Source of the DNA: Pseudomonadota bacterium
Lineage (GTDB): Bacteria > Pseudomonadota > Gammaproteobacteria > Steroidobacterales > Steroidobacteraceae
Length of the DNA: 64,000 bases
Direction of reading: 5' to 3'
Assembly (NCBI GenBank): GCA_018241505.1
Contig: JAFEDS010000016.1
Location: 124,001 to 188,000 of the forward strand
Notes under the pieces: model-generated
Databases searched by the model: none
What the model was told of the DNA's origin: nothing
Seen by the model: only the letters and a program-made list of their open reading frames with translations
In this document: in pieces, positions 33,290 to 41,010 of the stretch
How the letters are laid out: each line of letters starts with the position of its first letter
Position numbering within the stretch: position 1 is the first letter of the stretch
Translations under genes and position numbers: made by a program

Positions 33290-35668
33290 TCAGAAGGACA
33301 GGCGAGTCGTCGTCACCGCGTCACGCGCGACGCTCTCCGGCGACATGTCGATACGTTTGAACTCGCTGTGGGCATGCAGTGCCACCTGGTCGGTCAGGTG
33401 CGGACCGCCGTGGCCCGCGGTGTCAATGAACTGACTCTGCCCACCTGCTTCCACTACGGAATACAACACCGGATGATCCGGAGTCAGCTCGTACAGACCA
33501 ACCCACTCCTCGCCACCGTTATGCGGCACTCCAACCGGACCGAGTCCCAGAGTCGCCCACAATCGTGCAGGCGTCCGCCCCTCGCCCACCAACAGAGGGT
33601 GCTCGGGCGTCTCGCGCGCAGGATCGAAGTACCTCCAGAAAACCGGCAGGCGCCACTCTTCGATGGCCTTGCCGGGATACTTCGGCCGCAACGTCTCGAG
33701 GGTCTTGCGCAGAGTCTCGAGAAGGACCGTATTGCGCCCGCGCCCCTTGAAGTAGTCGTAACGCAACGGCAATCCCGCCGAGTCACCTTGCAGGGCACGC
33801 AGCAGAAGGCTGCTCTGATATTTCTCATAGCGCGGCGCGTCAATCTTGCGCCACCAGTCGCCGATACTCGGCCCGAAAACAACCTGGGGAGCCACCTGCA
33901 GCCAGGTTCTGAACAGAGTTAGGCCCGGATCGTCATACCAGCCATCCAGGTTGCGGTCTTCGTACAATCCCGAGAACGACAGCATCAGCTCGCCCGCCCG
34001 CTTCAACTCCGCGTCGTTGGAATGCTGGAGGGCCTCGCGGACATAGGGCGCGAAGAAGGCCGGTGAGGTGCTTTCCAGCTCCTGAGCGCCGAACGCGTTG
34101 TGGATCTTCCGGTTGATCTCGCGCATATCGAGCAGCGTCAGCGCCTTTCCGGAAGCCGCCAACTCACTGCCCAGCCAGGTACGGAACGTTTTGCCAATGC
34201 GCGCCTCGTCGCCCTCGCGCATCCAGCTCGTTGCCTTGCTGTTCCAGGTGTGGATGTAGCCTTGCTTCGGGTTGAGCATGTGGGGATGCTCATTCAGCGC
34301 GAGAAAGCCGGTCCATTCGAGCTCGCCCGTGCCTGCGGTCGGTAAACGTGAGTCCGCGCCGTCCGGCCGATTCGGTAACACCCCCGCCTCCCAGAAGCCG
34401 AACTGTCCGGCTGAATTGCCGTAGCACACGCCAAGATTCCAGGCGAGACGGGCGACGCCCTTCGACTCGAAGTCGGCGAGGTTGGTGGCGCGCGCCATCT
34501 CGACGACACCTACCCAGGTGTCGAGCTCCTTGCCACGTTCGGCGTAACGCTGGGTGAAGGCCACGCCCCGTTCGACATTCCAGGCAACGACCGGGCCGTG
34601 CACGGTTGCGGCAACTTCATGAACGACCGGCGCGGCCCCTTTGACTTTGATGGTCTCGGAGCGATGCGTCATGTTGCGCCAGGCGCCGCGATACCAATAC
34701 TGATAGCGGTTGTGCGGATTCAGGCGTTCGACGTAGGTGTCGGTTGTATCCGCATGACCTGAAGTCAACAGCCAGCCATGGTCCGCCGAGCGGCCCATGG
34801 TGGGCGGTCCCCATCCCGGGAGCGCGAATCCCGCGGTGTTGAATCCACCGCCATACAGATGCGCTTCGGGACCGTCCGCAGTGGCTTCCATCATCAGAAT
34901 GTGTCCGCTGGCCGAGCGCTCCGGCCCTATTACGAGACACCGGCTCGCTTCCTTGGCCAACTCTTTCGGTGGGGCAATGCCGGCCGTGCGTGTCAGACCC
35001 GAGCGTCCGGGCTTCGGCATCGGTTGCACGGGAGCCCGGTCCTCACCCGCAGGAATCGTCGTCGGTGAGTCAGGATCATTCAGCGGGACCACGTCCTCAA
35101 AGATCTGCCGGCCGGCGGCTTCGCCGTACTGCGCGACCATCGCATCCAGGAACTCCTGGTTCTGCAGCTCATAGCCGCCACGGCCCTTGGGGAGCGATGC
35201 CACGTAGCCAAGGTAGTCGAGCAAGGTCCATGGCCGTACCCCGATGCCCCAAAGCTTGAACTCGTATGGAGTGAGGTGCTCCGGGTCGGCCGCGATCCGC
35301 GCAATGTACCGATTGATTCCGTCCACAAACCTTTGCATCATTGCCTGGTGCTCGGCCGGAATCGCCCGGTACATGCGCAGCAACTCAACATCACTCAGGG
35401 CACGATCGCGCGACGTTTCATCACCCTCGACCGCACCGGGCCCCAATATTTCCGCCCGGGTACCCACGGCACCCCGCCTGGCCAATTCCAGTTGCGCCAG
35501 ACGATCCTCCGCCATCGCGTAGCCGAGTCCAAACAGGACCTCTGCCGAGGTTTTGCCGAACACATGCGGAACACCCATGGCGTCCCGGTGGATGGTGACC
35601 TCACCGGCGGCCGCTGTTGCAATCGACAGCACGGCCACGGTGGCGAAAGCGATCACACGAGCGCGCAT
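33290..35668 (-). CDS. Penicillin acylase family N-terminal nucleophile hydrolase, periplasmic
   Basis: 792 residues with a signal peptide (1-22). The alpha chain begins EVTIHRDAMGVPHVFGKTSAEVLFGLGYAMAEDRLAQLEL, the classic start of this family. The autocleavage site and new N-terminal Ser are seen in ASRCLVIGPERSASG (usually SNxWxxxGxxSxSG), followed by GWGPPTMGRSADHGWLLTSGHAD. The precursor should split into alpha and beta chains. Members hydrolyse acyl-amides: penicillins, acyl-homoserine lactones or acylated amino acids. It sits 3 bases after the TonB receptor, so it probably deacylates the imported compound. Confidence 0.9.
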   Translation of the reverse strand: MRARVIAFATVAVLSIATAAAGEVTIHRDAMGVPHVFGKTSAEVLFGLGYAMAEDRLAQLELARRGAVGTRAEILGPGAVEGDETSRDRALSDVELLRMYRAIPAEHQAMMQRFVDGINRYIARIAADPEHLTPYEFKLWGIGVRPWTLLDYLGYVASLPKGRGGYELQNQEFLDAMVAQYGEAAGRQIFEDVVPLNDPDSPTTIPAGEDRAPVQPMPKPGRSGLTRTAGIAPPKELAKEASRCLVIGPERSASGHILMMEATADGPEAHLYGGGFNTAGFALPGWGPPTMGRSADHGWLLTSGHADTTDTYVERLNPHNRYQYWYRGAWRNMTHRSETIKVKGAAPVVHEVAATVHGPVVAWNVERGVAFTQRYAERGKELDTWVGVVEMARATNLADFESKGVARLAWNLGVCYGNSAGQFGFWEAGVLPNRPDGADSRLPTAGTGELEWTGFLALNEHPHMLNPKQGYIHTWNSKATSWMREGDEARIGKTFRTWLGSELAASGKALTLLDMREINRKIHNAFGAQELESTSPAFFAPYVREALQHSNDAELKRAGELMLSFSGLYEDRNLDGWYDDPGLTLFRTWLQVAPQVVFGPSIGDWWRKIDAPRYEKYQSSLLLRALQGDSAGLPLRYDYFKGRGRNTVLLETLRKTLETLRPKYPGKAIEEWRLPVFWRYFDPARETPEHPLLVGEGRTPARLWATLGLGPVGVPHNGGEEWVGLYELTPDHPVLYSVVEAGGQSQFIDTAGHGGPHLTDQVALHAHSEFKRIDMSPESVARDAVTTTRLSF

Positions 35669-35671
35669 GCT

Positions 35672-38020
35672 TCAGTACTTGTAGGTTCCAGTAATGCCGA
35701 TGGTTCTGGGCCGCACGGTGGTGGCGTAGTACAGCGGATCGCCCACACTGTCATGGTTTCGGCCGAGGACCGGCGTGTCATTGAGCAGGTTGCGGCCGAA
35801 CACCGAGATGTCAAAACCACCGAAGCGCATTCCCAGCCGCGCTCCCAACAGGCGGATCGCGGGATCGGCGAAGAGCCCGGGGTCATACACGCTCGTAGCT
35901 GGATCGCGCGTAGCAGTCTCGGCGGTGTCCTTGGCGGTGTAGGTATAGTCCATGCGGAAGTACGACCTTTGTTGCCAGAGATCGAAGTTGTACTCCCCGG
36001 AGACCACGGCGTTCCAGGGAGACACTCCGAGCGAATCGCCATCGGCGGAGATGACAGGCCGCACACCCGCGCCATTGGGAGAACCGAACGACGTCGATGC
36101 ATAGCGCGCATGAGTGTAGCCGCCGGTCACGGACAGCGACAGGTCCTGGATGACCCGCCACTCGATTGCCAGATCAAAACCCTGGATTTTGGCGCGGCCC
36201 AGGTTGTCCTTGTAGGATGCGGTCAAACACGAGTTGCTGGAAACCGACTGCTGAATATCGCGCCAGTCGATGTAGTAAACGCTGGCCTGGGTACGCAGGT
36301 GGCCGTCGGCAAACTGGTTCTTAGCGCCGATTTCGTAGCTCCAGAGGCTATCGGGCCGATAGGTCTCCGGTGGTTGCAGGCCCGAGGGGCACCCCGGGCG
36401 ATCTGTGGGAACCGACGGGTTATTTACGCCGCCGACGCGCGCTCCTTTCGCGGCGGAAACATAGTACATGTTGCGATCGTCGGCCTGGTACTCGAGTCCA
36501 ATGCGGGGGGTGACCGGTGTTTTAGCCGGTGTGGACCCACCGGTCGTCTCCATCTGGCCGGTGCACTGGTTACACAGCAACGGGCCGCCGAACTGGCGGA
36601 AGAAATCCAACGTGGTGCGCGCGGCACGCACGCCCAGGGTTCCCTTCAACTGCTGTGTGAAGTTGAAATCCACCTGGCCAAACACCGCAGTCTGCTTGTC
36701 GACCGCCCATTGATCGATGGTGGCGCTGTAAGTCCCGGCGACCAGCCCCTCCCCGAAGATGTCCTCGATGGGCGCACCATAAACGTTGAGGGAGAGCTGG
36801 GGCAGGAATGGGTCCACGACGTACTGGCTCGTGTAGAGGCGGGACGACTGAAACAGCGCACCGGCCACCCACTGGATCCTGCTGTCCGGCGTGGTCGACT
36901 GCAGACGGAGCTCCTGGGTGAAGGAGTTCTGTCGAACCTTTGCGACAGACAAGGAGCGGTACTCCGCTACTGGGTCCTCTGGAGTAATTCCGTCGGTCAG
37001 AGCGTGCCATGTGTAGTTGGAGTAGTCGGATGCTCGCTTCAAATCCCTGTAAAAGAACGATGTATTCGAAATCAGCTCCAGTCCGTCCGTGCGATAGTGG
37101 ACGCTCAGTGACGGCAAAGTAAACGCGTCGTCAGCGGGCTCCGGTTGCGTGTAACCGGTGTTATAAACGCCGTCGCTCGGGTTCGACAGGGACAGCCAAG
37201 CGTATGTGTCGCCCCGCCGCTGCTTCTGGTAGTAAATCGCGGGGGTGATGGTCAGGGCGTCATTCGGTGCAAACTTCAGCGCCCCGCGGAAGACTGAATT
37301 GTAGTTGTAGTTGACGCCCTTCTGAGTGACGGCACTGCCGGTAAACGGTTGCCGATCAATGTAGCCGCCAGTATCCGAGTAGTATGCGCTGGCTCGGAAT
37401 CCGAGCATGCTGTCGACAATTGGCCCACCCGCTGCGGCGCCGACCTCGTAGCTCGGATCACCCCGCTTCGTCGAGGCGAACTCCGCCCGCGTGTAAGCCG
37501 AGTAGTTGTGCAGGTCGGGCTCCGGCGTGATGTAACGAATGGTGCCGCCCATCGAGCCAGTACCAAACAGTGTGCCCTGCGGGCCGCGCAGAACCTCGAC
37601 GCGGTCCAGATCGAAGATCTGCGGGTAGGTATTCTGGGTAACAACGCCTGTGCCGGATCGGACCTGGATGGGCGTATCGTCAATGTAGACGCCGGTTGTC
37701 GAGGCGCCCACACCCGATGCAACACCACGAATCGAAATCGAGTTGGTGAGGCCATCGCCGGCGGGCGCAAAGGTGAGCCCTGGCGTGAACTTGGCAACGT
37801 CATCAATCGACTTGACGCCTTGCTGATCCATGCGCTCTTGCGAGAAGGCGGTGATACTCACCGGAACCTTGTCGATGGTTTCCTGCCGGCGAGTGGCCGT
37901 CACCACAATCTCCTGCACGTCCGGCGCGGGATCCGCCGCGTCTGCCAGCACTCCAGTCGGCAGAGCGCCCACAATCAGACACGGAAGCACCCGCTTCAAG
38001 CATTCACCACGATGTCTCAT
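35672..38020 (-). CDS. TonB-dependent outer-membrane receptor (first gene of the leuCD operon)
   Basis: 782 residues. A signal peptide ends near GVLADAADP, then a TonB-box-like DVQEIVVTATRRQETIDKVP and the plug domain (AFSQERMDQQGVKSIDDVAKF; VLRGPQGTLFGTGSMGGTIRYITPEP). The barrel ends in GITGTYKY, with the terminal aromatic expected. There is no signalling extension. It heads a seven-gene run with gaps of 0-9 bases and should import the operon's substrate. A 37-bp region with nested inverted repeats lies immediately upstream of its ATG. Confidence 0.92.
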   Translation of the reverse strand: MRHRGECLKRVLPCLIVGALPTGVLADAADPAPDVQEIVVTATRRQETIDKVPVSITAFSQERMDQQGVKSIDDVAKFTPGLTFAPAGDGLTNSISIRGVASGVGASTTGVYIDDTPIQVRSGTGVVTQNTYPQIFDLDRVEVLRGPQGTLFGTGSMGGTIRYITPEPDLHNYSAYTRAEFASTKRGDPSYEVGAAAGGPIVDSMLGFRASAYYSDTGGYIDRQPFTGSAVTQKGVNYNYNSVFRGALKFAPNDALTITPAIYYQKQRRGDTYAWLSLSNPSDGVYNTGYTQPEPADDAFTLPSLSVHYRTDGLELISNTSFFYRDLKRASDYSNYTWHALTDGITPEDPVAEYRSLSVAKVRQNSFTQELRLQSTTPDSRIQWVAGALFQSSRLYTSQYVVDPFLPQLSLNVYGAPIEDIFGEGLVAGTYSATIDQWAVDKQTAVFGQVDFNFTQQLKGTLGVRAARTTLDFFRQFGGPLLCNQCTGQMETTGGSTPAKTPVTPRIGLEYQADDRNMYYVSAAKGARVGGVNNPSVPTDRPGCPSGLQPPETYRPDSLWSYEIGAKNQFADGHLRTQASVYYIDWRDIQQSVSSNSCLTASYKDNLGRAKIQGFDLAIEWRVIQDLSLSVTGGYTHARYASTSFGSPNGAGVRPVISADGDSLGVSPWNAVVSGEYNFDLWQQRSYFRMDYTYTAKDTAETATRDPATSVYDPGLFADPAIRLLGARLGMRFGGFDISVFGRNLLNDTPVLGRNHDSVGDPLYYATTVRPRTIGITGTYKY

Positions 38021-38021
38021 A

Positions 38022-38058
38022 CCTACCCCCCAAGTTATCGGGGTCGATTATGGGTAGG
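38022..38058. promoter_or_regulatory. Nested inverted repeats in the leader of the TonB-receptor operon
   Basis: CCTACCC (38022-38028) pairs with GGGTAGG (38052-38058). Inside this is a second dyad, CCCC...GGGG, around AAGTTATC (38028-38043). The structure starts one base before the receptor's start codon, so it may be a LysR operator or an RNA hairpin hiding the ribosome-binding site. Confidence 0.45.
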
Positions 38059-38111
38059 CCTCTTCCATGTGGGCAGAGGTGAGCGGCTGTCTACAGAGTT
38101 TAGGCTGGACT

Positions 38112-39038
38112 TTACGAATCAGACCGCCAAGGAATGGGCTGCAGGCGTTCTTTCAACAACTTCAGGAAGGCATCGGCGCGTGCGGTTCGGCCACTTCGCT
38201 GGCCAAGCAGCGCCACCACGTCGGCCGCTGGCAGGCGATGCCGCGCAAGGATTCGGCGCAGCCGGCCGGTGCGCAGGTCATCGGCTACATCCCACTCGGA
38301 CCGTACCATCACACCGAGGCCACTCAGTGCCCAGGCATGTACCGCTTCGCCATCATTGCTGGACATGGCCGGAGTGATTCGTACTGGCGTAACCTTTCGA
38401 TTGCGATCAGTAAATCGCCACAGCGTCACGTCCTCTTCGTTCTGGCGTAACGCCAGACATGCATGCGATGCCAGCTCGGCCGGCTCGCCCGGTTCGCCCC
38501 GTTTCGCCAGGTAGGCCGGCGATGCACAAACGATCCGGCCATTCGGCGCGAGCCGAATCATCACGAGCGACGAGTTGCGCAACTCGCCGATGTGAATGAT
38601 GAGGTCCCAATTGTCATCGGCGGATATCGCCGGTCGGTCCGTCAAGGTCAGAGAGACCGTAACGTGTGGATTACGCTCACGAAACTCGGCAAGCACAGGC
38701 GCCACGTAACGGCGGCCGAAGCCCAGCGGAGCAGCTACCCGTAAGTGACCGCTAACAACATCGTGGCGTACTCCGAGAGTGCTGGACAGCTCATCGAGAC
38801 TGCGCAACAGATCATCTGCGCGTGTCAACAGCAGCCGCCCTTCTTCCGTGAGATGCACATGTCGCGTGGTACGGTCGAGCAGCCTGCAACGCAAGCGCGA
38901 CTCGAGCTGCGCCAAGCGCTGAGTGACCGCGGAGCGCGACACATCCAACGCACGGGACGCTGCCGCCAAAGACGCAGATGTAGCGACAGTCATGAAAAAA
39001 CGCAAGTCCTCGGAGCCTAGCGGCGTGTGACGCGCCAT
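38112..39038 (-). CDS. LysR-family transcriptional regulator
   Basis: 308 residues. The N-terminal winged helix reads EDLRFFMTVATSASLAAASRALDVSRSAVTQRLAQLESRL, with the following LLDRTTRHVHLTEEG typical of LysR. A periplasmic-binding-like effector domain follows (residues about 90-295). It lies 91 bases upstream of the TonB-receptor operon on the same strand and 56 bases from the divergent M20 hydrolase. It probably controls one or both. The effector is unknown. Confidence 0.92.
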   Translation of the reverse strand: MARHTPLGSEDLRFFMTVATSASLAAASRALDVSRSAVTQRLAQLESRLRCRLLDRTTRHVHLTEEGRLLLTRADDLLRSLDELSSTLGVRHDVVSGHLRVAAPLGFGRRYVAPVLAEFRERNPHVTVSLTLTDRPAISADDNWDLIIHIGELRNSSLVMIRLAPNGRIVCASPAYLAKRGEPGEPAELASHACLALRQNEEDVTLWRFTDRNRKVTPVRITPAMSSNDGEAVHAWALSGLGVMVRSEWDVADDLRTGRLRRILARHRLPAADVVALLGQRSGRTARADAFLKLLKERLQPIPWRSDS

Positions 39039-39094
39039 AGCTGTGTAACTCCCGGAGGCACTATGATGCGCCCCAATTCGTGTTGAGGCCTATT

Positions 39095-40429
39095 ATGCGC
39101 AAATTGACCTGGCTCGCAGCGTTACTCGTCATTCCCAACGCCTGGAGCGCGGATCGCGCGTTGGACGCCCGCGCTGCTCAGGAAGCCGCCAAGCTGCTGC
39201 CTTTTTACGAAAAGATGCACTCCGCTCCCGAGCTGTCGCATCACGAGAAGGAGACCTCGGCGCGTGTTGCCGAGGAATTGCGGGCAGCCGGCTATGACGT
39301 CACGGATCACGTGGGGAAGTACGCCGATCCACACCTAACCGGGTACGGAGTGGTTGCTGTCCTGCGCAATGGGTCAGGTCCCACGGTCCTCGTCCGAGCT
39401 GATATGGATGCGCTTCCGGTGGAGGAGCAAACAAACGCCTCCTACGCGAGTCATGTGCGAGCCGTCGATGATAGTGGGACCGAGGTGCCGGTCATGCACG
39501 CATGCGGTCACGATATTCACACAACGGTTCTCATCGGCACTGCCCGACTGCTGGCCAGTTCGAAGAGCAAGTGGAAAGGGACCCTCATGTTGGTTGTACA
39601 GCCCGCCGAGGAGAAAGGCGACGGCGCGCGCGCAATGCTCGCCGATGGCTTATACACACGATTCCCAAAGCCCGACTTTGCGATCGCCCTGCATGACTTC
39701 AGCGACCTGGAGACCGGAACTGTCGGTTTCATCAGCGGCTACATGCTGGCCGGCGCTACTTCGGTGGACGTCACGATTCGGGGCCGCGGTGGTCATGGCG
39801 CCTATCCGCAATTTGCCAAGGACCCGATTGTCATGGCGTCGGAATTCGTCATGGCCATCCAGACGATCGTGAGCCGGGAGAACGTGCCGACTGACCCGGC
39901 TGTCGTGACCGTCGGATCCATTCACGGCGGCACCAAATACAACATCATTCCCGACGAAGTGAAGTTGCAGCTCACCATCCGGACCTACAAGCCGGAAGTC
40001 CGCCAGCGCATTCTCGATGCCCTGTCACGGATTGCAAACGGGATAGCACAGGCCGGTGGGATACCGCCGGATCGCATGCCCGTGGTGAAAGTAAACGAGA
40101 CCGAGAAGACCACCCCGATCTACAACGACCCGAAGTTGACCGGGCGTGTCGCGGCGTCTTTGCAAAAGGCGCTGGGCCACGACAAGGTCCTGCCTCTCGA
40201 GCCCATGATGGGCAGCGAAGACTTCGGTGCCTACGGACTGGACGGGATGCAGATTCCCAGCGTGCTGTTTCGACTGGGTGCGATCGATTCACAGCGGATC
40301 GCCGACAGCAAAGCCACCCATACGCCGTTGCCGGCGCTGCATTCGAGCCTGTTCCTGCCTGCCCCCGAGCCTACGCTGCGCACCGGCATGATCGCCATGA
40401 CGTCAGTGGTGATGGATTTGATGCGCTGA
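39095..40429 (+). CDS. M20 family amidohydrolase/carboxypeptidase, secreted
   Basis: About 444 residues from the ATG at 39095 (GAGG 7 bases upstream; a GTG at 39080 lies before the site). A signal peptide ends near AWSADRA. Metal-site marks of the M20D group: ACGHDIHTTVLIG, VQPAEEKGDGA with the catalytic Glu pair, and the dimerisation/lid segment RGRGGHGAYPQFAKDP. The C-terminal metal ligand is in MMGSEDFGAYG. Members release amino acids from N-acyl or hippurate-like conjugates. It is divergent from LysR and may complement the penicillin-acylase operon. Confidence 0.9.
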   Translation: MRKLTWLAALLVIPNAWSADRALDARAAQEAAKLLPFYEKMHSAPELSHHEKETSARVAEELRAAGYDVTDHVGKYADPHLTGYGVVAVLRNGSGPTVLVRADMDALPVEEQTNASYASHVRAVDDSGTEVPVMHACGHDIHTTVLIGTARLLASSKSKWKGTLMLVVQPAEEKGDGARAMLADGLYTRFPKPDFAIALHDFSDLETGTVGFISGYMLAGATSVDVTIRGRGGHGAYPQFAKDPIVMASEFVMAIQTIVSRENVPTDPAVVTVGSIHGGTKYNIIPDEVKLQLTIRTYKPEVRQRILDALSRIANGIAQAGGIPPDRMPVVKVNETEKTTPIYNDPKLTGRVAASLQKALGHDKVLPLEPMMGSEDFGAYGLDGMQIPSVLFRLGAIDSQRIADSKATHTPLPALHSSLFLPAPEPTLRTGMIAMTSVVMDLMR

Positions 40430-40444
40430 ATTCGACCTGGCGAC

Positions 40445-41002
40445 CTAAAGGACCTCGAACACCTGAATCAGGCGGTCATTTTCATTGGCGCCTTTGGCCA
40501 GGCGCATGGAGTCCGGTACCTCCACGAGGTTGGCTAAGAACAAGTGGCTGTTCAGCCATTGATACTTGCCGACGGGGGCGGTGAACTCCGGTGACAGGCG
40601 ATAGTGCCAGTCATCCTTCTTGTCCGAAGGGTAAGCCAACCCTTTGTTGTGAATGATGATGGTGACACCGTCATCGGTGTGTAGCCGGTAGAGTGCGTCG
40701 ATCACCTCAACACCATCGGGGCGCAGCACCGGAAAGTCGCCGCCCCCGGCAATCACTGTGCCCTTGATCCCCTTCCCCTCGAAGCGTCCGCCAATAATCG
40801 GCCAGATCTCCTTACGCGTGCCGTCCTTGCTGTTCGCGCCACCGCCTATCGGGATGGGGTTGCTGCAAGTGACGACTAGCTGCATCACCAACTCGAGGCG
40901 GGGCGCATCCTGGGGCGTCAGCTTCCATTCAGATGACGCCGCGCTCAGGGTCGAACTGCCGGCCAAAGTGAGAATCAATCCAACCTGAAGCGTGCGACGC
41001 AT
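40445..41002 (-). CDS. DUF3237 domain protein, secreted
   Basis: About 185 residues from the ATG at 41002 (GAGG 6-8 bases upstream), with a signal peptide ending near LSAASSEW. DUF3237 marks: IGGRFEGKGIKGTVIAGGGDFPVLRPDG, RLHTDDGVTIIIHNKG and FTAPVGKYQWLNSHLFLA. The family is uncharacterised. It is the last of the twelve-gene amine operon, 8 bases after the molybdopterin oxidoreductase. Its role there is unknown. Confidence 0.8.
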   Translation of the reverse strand: MRRTLQVGLILTLAGSSTLSAASSEWKLTPQDAPRLELVMQLVVTCSNPIPIGGGANSKDGTRKEIWPIIGGRFEGKGIKGTVIAGGGDFPVLRPDGVEVIDALYRLHTDDGVTIIIHNKGLAYPSDKKDDWHYRLSPEFTAPVGKYQWLNSHLFLANLVEVPDSMRLAKGANENDRLIQVFEVL

Positions 41003-41010
41003 GTTGAACC

